DNA of 64,000 nucleotides, from the NCBI RefSeq assembly GCF_001632365.1, contig NW_024468518.1:786199-850198 (forward strand), written 5' to 3'. The stretch comes from Laetiporus sulphureus 93-53 (Eukaryota > Basidiomycota > Agaricomycetes > Polyporales > Laetiporaceae). The first letter of the stretch is position 1, and each line of letters begins with the position of its first letter. The position numbers and the translations under genes are program-made. Below are positions 15,736 through 25,450 of the stretch, piece by piece. The notes below the pieces were generated by a model, which was not told the DNA's origin, ran no database searches, and saw only the letters and a list, made by a program, of their open reading frames with translations.

Positions 15736-18031
15736 TCACGCAGTCTTTGAATCATCGAGGAGAGGCAATGTCTCGGAACCTAGTGGATGAGCCTCAGCCT
15801 GAGCTACTGAACCTTCAGAGTCCGTCCACGCACGCCTGAAATCCTCTGTTCTTCCTGAGGGGTATTGCGAAACATGCATACCCTCCTCACTCTCATCTTC
15901 GTCGATACCGCTGGTCTCTTCGCCAACGTGCTGCTCGTCCTTCAAAGACCCTTCCGAAGATGCTGCTTCATCCAACGTCCAGAAATCGTGCGTCCCGTTC
16001 GTATGCATTAGTGCGTAGCACACGACGCTCCCGCTAACAATTGTGCCTTCGATCAGCGTACGGCGTATGGAGATCTCTCTGACTTTCTCAATCATTCCGT
16101 CTTGCCGTGCTCTGGCGTGGAGTGACATCTCGTTGGCATCGTCAATCTCATACGTCTTGAGCAGCTTGAGAGTGTAGGCAGGAGGCACAACCGTGTAATC
16201 GATGCAAACTGCGAGCTCAGGCAGCGGTGTGTCGCTAAATTCGCGTTTGGCTAACTCGCGCAGAAGAGGTAGGTGCTTTCGCGAGTCAGTCATAGCCAAT
16301 AGACGGAGAAAGGCAACGTCCCTTTTTGAGATCCCGTTTGGTCTTCCTTCTACATAGCAATAGCTGGCATCAGCGATTGACGTATTTAACAAACCGAGGC
16401 TTACCCTTTCTCCCTTGTCTTGTTAATTTACATGCATTCTTGTGGTCCCCTTCTTTCCAGTCGTTCGCCTGACACTCCTCTGACAAGACGTCCAGCCGCA
16501 GTCGCCTCGACACACGAGAACGAACATACCTTTGAGCAATAGAACGTTGTAAGACACGCCGAACATCGCCGGATCTGCTCCTTCGTGCCGACTATATGAC
16601 ACTAAGATACTGTCAGCATAAGACGCATCGCTTAGAGCATGGCGACGCACGTTCTCATTGCTGCACATGTGTTGTCCTTTTTGAGCATCGAGCCGTCTCA
16701 GTATGCGGAATCGTTCCGCACTCAGCTTCACAAAGTCATCCCAGACATCCTTCGCAAGACTCCTCCTCACCCTCTCTTTTTGAGTTTCGCGGATTTTGGA
16801 CATTGACGCATTAACCGCCTCAACAACCGAAAGGTAAACCATATAGCGTGACAACACATCTCCAACCACGTCGAAGAACATTTTTTGGTTGCCTGAATCC
16901 AGGCTGTCAAATTGAGGGCTACAGTCCACCCATGCATGCAGCAATCCCGCGCCGACGGCTTGTGAAACCCACGTGAACCCATCTGTGGCATTGAGATAAT
17001 TATGCAGATAGGTGAATCCGGAGACCATGGCATGCGGAAACATGGATCGTTAAGTCAACGTATACAGAGATGACGAGTAGGGCCTTTGTGACTGTCCAAA
17101 TCACATTCTCGCTCAAGAGAGCGGCGAGCATTGGGTGCGTGAAACATGGTGAACAAGAGAGGTGACATAAAAGGCGCAGGTACATGGCAAGCGTCAATCG
17201 TTGAACCGACTTGGATGTGAGAGTGTCCTGTAGACGAGATAATGAAAGCTTCGCAATAATGCTCGCATTCCCTCCAGCTGCTTTGATAACTCTATCGAGT
17301 CGCTCCGCGTCAGCGAGCTTGAGTAGGTTTTCTATCATGAGGAGAGTCGTGGGAAGCCCTTCATTGGGAGATAAGGGTCCTTCGCTTTCTTCCATCCACA
17401 ACTTAGCGGCGGTCTCAATGCTTTCCGGTGTCTATGTAGCATTTTCACCCTGGTTCCATCGTGTTCTAGAAGAACACACCAGGCCGAGGCGATCTGCTCA
17501 ATTGTCCCTCTCCTTTTAGAATCGATCCTTTCTTCATATGTCACTGTTCCGGAAAAGAAGAAGACGCTCCACTGGAGGACTCCCGGCCACGCGCTAGCCA
17601 TCTTGTTCAGCAGAAACGGGTATTTCCTGTGAATCCTATTCAGACCATACATAGCTGTATAGGCCAAGACGGCGGATAGCCAATATCTCGTTGCCGAGTT
17701 TGGTGCCTGGGCGGGGACACGTGTTTCGTGTAGATGGCGGAGAAATACGTCGAGGATTTCATTGGGTGAGATCTTGTCCGGGATCATCACGCATGATTCA
17801 CTGAGAGCAACGGTTTCGGCTAGCGAGACTCGTAGCGCTGCATTGAGAACCTAGAGGGTAATGACCATATCAAGGAAAGTCGAACGAAAGACTCTGAAAT
17901 GATCGGAGACTTACAGCTCTTGGGTCCGTTTTCAATTTTGCCTGAGCCGCTGAATACTTTGCACGTCCGTCTTCATTTAGATATGCCGTCAGAAGGACAT
18001 ACTGCACTTCAATCCATCGTTCCAGGTTCAT
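15736..18031 (-). CDS. MYND-type zinc-finger protein
   Basis: Function unknown. It belongs to the large group of mushroom proteins with a long helical region followed by a MYND finger, a zinc-binding protein-interaction module. Start is taken at ATG 18031 (MNLERWIEVQYVLLTAYLN); stop TGA is 15738-15736. After the first intron comes VLNAALRVSLAETVAL, then helical segments without recognisable catalytic motifs (about 17800-16700). The finger lies at about 16670-16430 and needs two introns removed: CSNEN, then IRRCSACLTTFYCSK, then ECQANDWKEGDHKNAC. The usual second cysteine near the first ligand is not visible in this reading. The C-terminal exon (16392-15736) contains SIRRTLIEGTIVSGSVVCYA and an acidic Ser-rich tail. 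The MYND call is firm from the YCSKECQ..DW...H...C pattern; everything else is inference. Confidence 0.75.
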
Positions 18032-18263
18032 GGTGGTGTTCAGGATCGATGCAATGCACGTGCATACCGCGAGGACGTTTGAAGAGAAGAGCGTCACAGG
18101 TCATATGATCTGTTATGCGACGCGATTCGGTCACAACGAGTTTGGTTTGGACGGTCGAGTTCGAATTGAATGTGAACGTCCATCTGTCACTAAAGACAAC
18201 TAGCTTCGTTCAGCCGCTCACTCGCTCTTGCTGTTGATTTTTTGTCACTTTAGCTGTCTCAGT

Positions 18264-19688
18264 ATGCTGCTAATAATCTCGCGGCGAATCTCGGCTATTT
18301 TGGCAATGCTCGCGATAGTCTTCACGATCGTGTGGATCTACCTTGGAATCAGGACTGCTCATGTCATCAACCTCGCTGCCTTTGTGAGATCTAGCGAATA
18401 TCACAAACTGGCTCTTGGAGTTCTGAACAGCGAGGCCGGACTCCATGGTACGCACAAGGAAAAAGTGGACCCTATGTCTACTGTTGTCTCGCCGTTGCTA
18501 CCCGCCCACAGGATAAAGGATACATTACGCATGGAAGATACCGTGGACCTCTTCTCTGACATTTACGTCGTGACGCTGCCCCATCGATCTGATCGTCATA
18601 TCATGATGGAACGTCTCAGGCAGTCTCTCGCACTCAACTGGACCTACGTGGATGCAATTCCCTCAAGTGACCCAGTCATTATGGGTATTTCAGAATGGGT
18701 CGGGAGGCTGCGACAGAGGGTCTCCACCCTACAGCCTCAAACGGAAAATCAAGCAGAACAACGTTTCGAGTGGCCTGACATGTCGGCTATAGACGGCCGG
18801 TCTCGATCCCGACAACTGCTTGAAACCTCTGCCTCTCCCGAATGGCCATTGCTTTCGTCCGACGCACGATTTGCAGACCGAGGCATACCGTATGACTACC
18901 TATCTCCAGCATCGATGAAGCATTCTCCGACTGGAACACTTGATTCTCGATTGCAGGATTCACCTCTGACTTGTGCAAAGGAAGACTTTGTCTCAGGCCC
19001 AACATATACTTCGTCCCTGCCTGCATACAAGCTCCTGACTCCTGCTAAAATCGCTTGCTGGTATTCACATCTGCGGGTCATTCAACGAATTGCAAATGAA
19101 GAGGATCGTCGCATTTCGGAGAAAGGCACCGCGCAGGCCGAGGATGTCTCTAGGGAAGGAATAACGCTCGTGCTGGAAGACGACATCGATATCGAACGGG
19201 ATATCCGGGATAGGCTTCGTGATGTTTGGAGCGCGTCGCCTTCAGAATGGGACATCATGTTTTTGGGTCAGTCACACACCATAGTTTATGTGCATTGTAT
19301 TGATAAACATGAGCTCTCAGGTCACTGTTGGTCTAACGAGAGCCATTATTCTGCACTGCCTGCCAAGTTATCTGCAGACCGGCCGCAATACCGCCCGCGG
19401 AATACTCTCCATCCTTCCTTTGCCCCGAAATGTACTCACGCGTACGCACTTACCCGCACCGGTGCGCGCCGGCTCTTGCTGCATTTGCATTATCCACCGT
19501 TTGCGTATTCCCGGGCTTTGGATCAAGCATTCTCCTGGCTGGTTCAGAGCGGCCGCTTGAGAGCCTTCTCCGTCGTGCCCAGCGTGATTGTGCAGCGGAA
19601 GGCAGATGAAAGCGACATTGACCCCGGAAGGGGTGGGACAGGTAGTTCTTGGAGAGAATATCTCGATGATGGTGTCTTAGGGAGTTAG
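18264..19688 (+). CDS. Family-25-type glycosyltransferase, type II membrane
   Basis: Predicted Golgi- or ER-type glycosyltransferase of the GT25 family (LPS-biosynthesis / collagen galactosyltransferase-like). Sugar and acceptor cannot be told from sequence. From ATG 18264 the protein opens MLLIISRRISAILAMLAI, a basic residue cluster followed by a hydrophobic span (residues about 10-30) typical of a type II signal anchor. The catalytic region shows YVVTLPHRSDRHIMMERL, WTYVDAIPSSDP, KIACWYSHLRVIQ and the acidic metal/nucleotide-sugar motif ITLVLEDDIDIE, then WDIMFLG and CTHAYALTRTGARRLLLHL, ending DDGVLGS and TAG. A 54-nt stretch, 19267-19320, has GT...AG ends and keeps the frame, so it may be an intron or a retained segment. 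The variable 100-residue insert between the two halves is Ser/Thr-rich. Confidence 0.84.
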   Translation: MLLIISRRISAILAMLAIVFTIVWIYLGIRTAHVINLAAFVRSSEYHKLALGVLNSEAGLHGTHKEKVDPMSTVVSPLLPAHRIKDTLRMEDTVDLFSDIYVVTLPHRSDRHIMMERLRQSLALNWTYVDAIPSSDPVIMGISEWVGRLRQRVSTLQPQTENQAEQRFEWPDMSAIDGRSRSRQLLETSASPEWPLLSSDARFADRGIPYDYLSPASMKHSPTGTLDSRLQDSPLTCAKEDFVSGPTYTSSLPAYKLLTPAKIACWYSHLRVIQRIANEEDRRISEKGTAQAEDVSREGITLVLEDDIDIERDIRDRLRDVWSASPSEWDIMFLGQSHTIVYVHCIDKHELSGHCWSNESHYSALPAKLSADRPQYRPRNTLHPSFAPKCTHAYALTRTGARRLLLHLHYPPFAYSRALDQAFSWLVQSGRLRAFSVVPSVIVQRKADESDIDPGRGGTGSSWREYLDDGVLGS

Positions 19689-22257
19689 ATAATATATCGG
19701 TGGTCAGGCAAAACATGCCTCGCGCCGAATTGTATCCACTCCATCGTGCACAGTGTCAATCGTATAGTATAGTGACGGTTGCGCCACCTGGCGTATGCGC
19801 ATGCGAAGAACCGGCCGCACGTGTGGCTGGCCTGCTGGGTTTAGGTCAAAAAGCGGTGCAAGCTGCCCGGTGCATCAGAAAAGTGCGTGGCAAGGACACC
19901 GTACTAATGACTGCAAAGAAAGCCGCTTCAAAAGGCCCAGTGAGTATACATCGCTATGTATTATGGAACGCCCTCTTAAGTTTCCACCTCGCGTATATTT
20001 AGAATCAATTCTAAAGCGGTTGAAGGAGGTACGCAGAAACACGCCCAATAAGGACTATGGGAAAGAGCCAATATTTATCGGTTGTCTACAGTTCGCCACG
20101 AAGGGAATGTGTCGCCCCAATAGGATGAAACTCTCTCCTTTACCCATCTGCGGAAGTAGCACCAGCATTGTCCCACAAAGACATCCCCCGGCATGCATTG
20201 GACTGTTTACAATTTGGATATGAAATCTCTTGCCGGACAATCTGCCGATGTTTCCACTGGCAGCACGACAATGAGGTAGACATAATGTCATTCAAGAGTG
20301 AAGTGCTTTCGGTGGCAAGAGACAAAGTCGGGCATGACAAGAGAGGAAGCCGAGCCAGACGGTCGACCATAGCAGGAGGACTCAAATGAAATTGACATCA
20401 ATTCAACAGGCTCCACTTAATATCCGGAAGATGATACTCGCTCACTGAAGTTTGGTACGAGCAATTCAATGGAATTGTCAAGGTACATGCCTTCCGCGAA
20501 AGTACTATTTCTCGCAGAATCAGCCTTTGAAGGCAGGCTTTTCGAGCAGCTAGACGGTCAAAAAGTATGTCCGGACTCGCATACATTCGTTCCATCGTAT
20601 GCAATAGAGAAATCAGCTCCCAGCCTGTGCAGAATCCTCAGGTAGGAACGATGATAGTGCCATGAGCAGGGTCAATATCCTGACACTGGGCAGGTGAGCC
20701 GACCGAATGGAGAACATGAAGAGTCGTGGCAGAGAATAACATCAACGCAAGGAAACGATATAGCGCCCTTTTTTGGCCGGAAGGATCGCAACATAAGGAT
20801 CTAATCCCCAGGGATGAGCGGAAGAGTGTTATGTGATGTGCTCATATGAACCCCAGGCGGGGAGATTGACGTTTTTGCATTTCTCGGTATGATCCTACGT
20901 GGTACCAAACAATCGCTGTTATCAGTAACATTGAGTGAGGAATGAAGTCACGCACCGGAATCAGTGACGCGTTCCCTGACTTGAAATGAGACAGGGACGT
21001 CTCGCTGGTTGCGCGGACACAGATAGTCAGAGACATTTTCCGGTACAGAAACAATTAGTAGACAAGTCCTGTCCTGGGTAACATAGATCGTGTCATATGC
21101 CGTATTTCCGGAGAATGAGAAGGAGGCGCCCGTGCGGAGATAAATGGAACGGGTAGAGAGGTCTAGCATGTGGGAGCATGAAGAATTCTGTCTTGCATTG
21201 CGTCCTGAAAGTTATACGAATAGCCTGTACGAGGAGGTTGCCATAAGAGAACCTGGCACGCATTTCATAACACAAACAGGAAACGATCGCACCAACGTGT
21301 ATTCGTATGCGTTGATTTTTTGCAATTTAAATAGATCGGGCCGTGTAGATTACTAATGACACACAGGGCGCTGTTGAGTGCACATTATCTCCCTGCCAGC
21401 ATACAGACGGTTCGCCTTACCGCGTGTATGGATGCCCAGCCCAGTAATCATGTTTCATCACCGCCGCTAGCTGATGCACGTACAGATGCCGTATCGCCGT
21501 ATCTTAAACGCGGATGTGGGTATCATCTGGAACTCAGTGCGGTTAGACCACTGGTCAGTCTGGATTGGCTCACCATTTGAATATAGCTCATATCACAGTA
21601 GTTACACCGGCTTTATGTTATCTGCCGGTAGCATCTATCTTGGAATGAGCATAGCCTGGAATGAAATACTTGCATATGGAGCCGGGATCTGTCCGTCACA
21701 ATATGAAATCATCCCCAAGAAGACAAATTATCCAAACACAGATGGTAGATGGACTCATGTAAAGACTCATCGATGTCAGGCCCTTGTCCCAGTGGAGAGT
21801 GTCATGGGTAACGAACATCACGGATAAGATCAATTCATATTCGTAGACGAGGCAAGAGCAATTACCTCCAAAGGCCGATCATCGGCAAGGGCATCGTGTT
21901 TCAAGGGCGAGGGGGCCAATATTTGCACCCGTTGGGTGCCTTAGTCTTGCTCGTTCCCTGCTAGTAGTCATCTAGAGACCGCATAATCCATGCTGGCAAA
22001 TTGGAACTTAAGAATGAACGATACAGCATCCAGTGCATCAATCCCTTGATCGATGATTGGCAGTTGACACCAGCCCGCATTCCGGCCTCCGAGGAACTAG
22101 CTACTTGTGCAGCTTTTTGCCCGACTCAGAAAGGTTCAAGAAGTCCCCAATAATGGTGATTTTAAGCACGTGATTACTTGCGACGAACTGCCATCAACCA
22201 ATCAACGTTGACCATCGCAAGCGACCATCCTGCAAGTACTACAGCTCTGGTGATAAG
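19689..22257. other. Gene-poor region with possible coding remnants
   Basis: About 2.6 kb without a supported gene. Open stretches on both strands are short and have no recognisable motif. The best candidate, on the - strand at 20842-21275, is listed separately. The + strand open frames at 19795-20223 and 21474-21827 lack family features and clear splice partners. The stretch may hold degraded genes or an untranslated transcript; I see no terminal repeats or transposase motif. Confidence 0.4.
20842..21275 (-). pseudogene. Possible coding fragment, family unknown
   Basis: On the - strand two overlapping open frames run through this stretch. One reads LSTRSIYLRTGASFSFSG and on to LCPRNQRDVPVSFQVRERV. 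It can continue through a GTGCGT...CAG intron (about 20948-20895) to IVWYHVGSYREMQKRQSP and a TGA at 20844-20842. The other reads PLYPFHLSPHGRLLLIL. Hydrophobic and polar residues alternate as in beta-propeller-like proteins, but I recognise no family. There is no convincing start codon upstream, so this may be the remains of a gene or chance. Confidence 0.2.
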
Positions 22258-23120
22258 ATGAATGAAACAGCAGAGGAGTTAGCAAATTACCTGATAGAAC
22301 GCCTGAAACTGTAAGCTCTAAAATCTCCCATCTTGATGACGTGTTTATCCGCTGATCACATACGATCGCGCAGTTCACCACCGGACTCTAGAATCGTTGT
22401 TGGCTTAGCAGGCGTTCCAGCATCAGGAAAGTCCACACTCGCTCATCGCATAGTGGACCATGTCAACGCGCACTTCCGCAGAAAAAGCGGGGTCGTAGGG
22501 AATGTGCAAAACGATATCGCTGTCCTCATCGGACTTGATGGTTGGCACTTGACTCGGGCCCAGCTCGACCAGTTCCCCGATCCCAAGCTCGCACATGACC
22601 GGCGGGGTGCGCACTGGACGTTCGATGGAGAAGGATATGTCGAGTTCATAAGGGCGCTACGTCGACCCATGGTTGCAGTGGATGCCAAGGGAACATCGTC
22701 CTCAGAAGTAGTATATGCGCCTTCATTTGATCATGCCCTTAAGGACCCCACGCCGAAGGCTGTGCCGGTATATCCGTACCACCGGCTCGTCGTGATTGAA
22801 GGACTATACGCTTTTCTCGGCATCGACCCTTGGAAGAGGGCAGGAGAGTTGCTGGACGAGCGGTGGTGGTTAGAGATCGACGAGGCAGAGGCCGAACGAC
22901 GCCTTGTTGCACGTCATGTGCGTAGCGGCGTCGCACAAAGCATGGAGGAAGCGATATGGAGATCAAGAGAAAACGACACACCCAGTGAGTTCACGCAATG
23001 TCTGTTACGGTCGGACGTAGCTCATATGCCGGCTCAGATGGCAGGTTTCTGAGAGAAAATATGCTGGAACCGACTAGGACAATTCAGAGTATTGAGGATC
23101 CTGTACTTGCTGCGACTTGA
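22258..23120 (+). CDS. P-loop kinase, uridine kinase/YFH7-like
   Basis: Predicted small-molecule kinase of the phosphoribulokinase/uridine kinase superfamily, similar in layout to yeast Yfh7; the substrate is unknown. The Walker A motif is GLAGVPASGKSTLAHRI. FDH-like and other conserved features follow: LIGLDGWHLTRAQLDQFPDP, RRGAHWTFDGEGYV, APSFDHALKDP, VVIEGLYAFL, then WWLEIDEAEAERRLVARHV (lid region) and a SRENDTP ending. Two introns must be removed. The first exon starts at ATG 22258 (MNETAEELANYLIERLKL) and is joined by a GTAAGC...CAG intron to SPPDSRIVV. A second intron within about 22983-23031 joins NDTP to NGRFLRENMLEPTRTI and EDPVLAAT, stop 23118-23120. Taking the in-frame ATG near 22336 instead would lose the helical N-terminus. 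Confidence 0.82.
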
Positions 23121-23357
23121 TTTGGACCCTGTGCGGAAAATAAGATACTTAACCCAACAGCATTAGACATGGCCCGTTGATGGAAGATCCGGTCGCTGGT
23201 GGAATAGGATCATCAACTCTTCACCAAAAAAGGTCCATGAACGTATGGAATCTGGAAGAATACTCTAGATGTCCCATGCAGCTTACTACTATACATCCCG
23301 CGCATTGATACATTTCGAACCGAGAAATCCCAGGGCGAATACACGAGAGACAGAGGA

Positions 23358-23778
23358 TCACCTCCCGCCTTGATGATCAACTTTCCGCTCAGCCGTTACT
23401 GTAATAAAATGTTGAATGAAGCGCAAGACACACGTTAAATAACGAGCGTAACACATACCCCATGGCCTTCTGTCCATTGGACACTGTTGCTTGGACGCTG
23501 CCGTTCCTATCCACTGCAGCAAACAGTGCATGTGAAATACATGGCTGCATTCCCCCCAGACTGAGACTTGTTCAGAAGCACAATCCACATCGAAGGCAAT
23601 TAAATCGCATACTCAGCGGGCAGTCATCTCCAGGCATCTTGCATGAGGGACAACAGCCTTCATAGGGCACGCGGCAGATACCACATACGTCGCCCTCGGC
23701 ATCATCGTCCACATCCGCAGAGCCAGTGTCCCATCGCCATTGTGCAATTGCATGCCAGTTCTTGATCACTACCTTCAT
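23358..23778 (-). CDS. APC11: Anaphase-promoting complex subunit 11 (RING-H2)
   Basis: Catalytic RING subunit of the APC/C ubiquitin ligase, which binds E2s and drives destruction of cyclin and securin in mitosis and meiosis. Start is ATG 23778 (MKVVIKNWHAIAQWRWDTG, diagnostic of APC11). The RING-H2 follows: VCGICRVPYEGCCPSCKMPG, DDCPL, then after an intron with a split Ile codon IWGECSHVFHMHCLLQWI and QQCPMDRRPW. A second intron splits a Val codon and leads to VTAERKVDHQGGR with stop at 23360-23358. The total is about 102 residues, close to the usual family length. All zinc ligands are visible. It is convergent with the kinase gene, with about 240 bases between. Confidence 0.95.
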
Positions 23779-25450
23779 AGCGGTGGGGAGAGGCTAAGAA
23801 TGAACGAATATGCTTTGTCCTCGATGCACGTCCGTGGCTTAAGGTTAAGCTGAAGTGGCTGAACAATCGCGGTCACGTTCGTGTTGGTCACACACGTCAC
23901 GCATTCCTCGACGCGTCGCATTTCGTGCGGGCCTTTTTGATGCTGCGCAGCGGTTCTCCTTACTCGTCCTTGGATTCGTGCGACAATGCTCAGCCAGACG
24001 ACACATGCCTATAGTGTGTTGAACCATACTACGACATGCAATACTAAATAGGGATGTCACGAAGAGGATCAACCGCTTTGGTCGGACGTCGGCACCGTCA
24101 AACAAGCACTCCTTGAGATTTCTCTGTATCTCTCTATGCTTCCTCGTGTGCACATATACTATGACGGGCGAGTGGCATGCTTCCCATGCCAAGTGATGCT
24201 TGCCGACTCCCCTCGAGAGCGTTAACGCTGGGTGTATCAAGGTTCATTATGTACGTATATCAAAGCGAACTTACCAGTCCATCTTCCTCTAATCGACATC
24301 CTGGTATTCCATAAACGTAATGTTCAAGTCGAATATGCTGTGGTCTAACTTACGAATTCGATCATAGTATGAACTGCGCGACGGACTTTGCCCATTCGCT
24401 GATGAATCTATTCATTAGACCATCTGATTGCACTTTTAACTAAGCTTTTGCTTTGCGATTCAATGAGAACCTATATTGGCGCTTTTAGTAGCATATAACT
24501 CAGATATATCGGAGGTGTCCGCGCAAGGCGGAGTTATCTTTCCTGTGAGTGAAGTTGTTTGCATACACAGCGCGCGTAAAGTGTTCACAATGTTGGTATA
24601 CAGATATGCGCGCGTCTACCGTTGACGTGTACATGCGCTCAGTACGTACTTATCTTGTAAGATCTTTGGGACAGGGCAAAGGGGATCAGCCCGCACGCAG
24701 AAATCTTCCATCGCCTCAGTAACGCGAATCTCAATATGTTAGTGCAGTTTCCACAGTAAGTGAGCTGTTCCGCATGCTATGCATTTATCTTGAGTTCTTA
24801 AGCCGATCCTCTGCAGCATGTTCTCGAATCCTTCACCTCGTGCTATTCACATCGGCGCCGGTGCCGCGAGACGAGTCGTTCAATTGTACGGGCACTGACG
24901 GTCATCCAGCCAATGTCCCACAACGTTGTCGCAATCTACTCACTACCTAACCGTCTGCTTCAGAAGCGTGATGTGTGATGAGAATTGCAGCGGATTCTGT
25001 CTGTAAATCTATTGATGTCTATGTACAATTACAGACTTTTACACATTCAAGGACAGTAGTGTCGCTTCGGCAGCGTCGCTGGTGACTCGGTAAGAACGGA
25101 CCGGCGTGAAGTGTGCGTAAATGAAGCTGCGGGTGTGGTCGCTCCAGGAACGAAAGAGATGACCGCTCTCAGCGAACGCGGATTCTCTGCGCATATACTA
25201 CACCTGCCGCTACTAGTTGCGGGAAAAAGTCCGAAAAGTGGTGAAACATGCAAGGCCACCACACAAATGACGGGCGCTTCTTTCCGTCAAGCCCAAGCGC
25301 GGCCGGGCGCTAAACTCGCAGAGATCTACGCTTTCACCGCCACCACAAGCGGCAACTTCTTGGCTTCCAGTTGATCTCCGTGTCTCCCTTACGTGTATTG
25401 TACGTTTCGCCTCAATCAAGCTTCACCTGCTATATCTGTCTGCAGCGACT
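23779..25450. other. Gene-poor, relatively AT-rich stretch
   Basis: About 1.7 kb with many stops in all frames, especially 24240-25040. A - strand open frame of 131 codons (23845-24240) starts with TTG and shows no motif. The last few hundred bases are probably the 5' flank of the following gene. No repeat or RNA gene recognised. Confidence 0.45.

Noticed and set aside
23845..24240. 131-codon - strand open frame
   Set aside because: Begins with TTG, has no motif, and lies in stop-dense AT-richer DNA.
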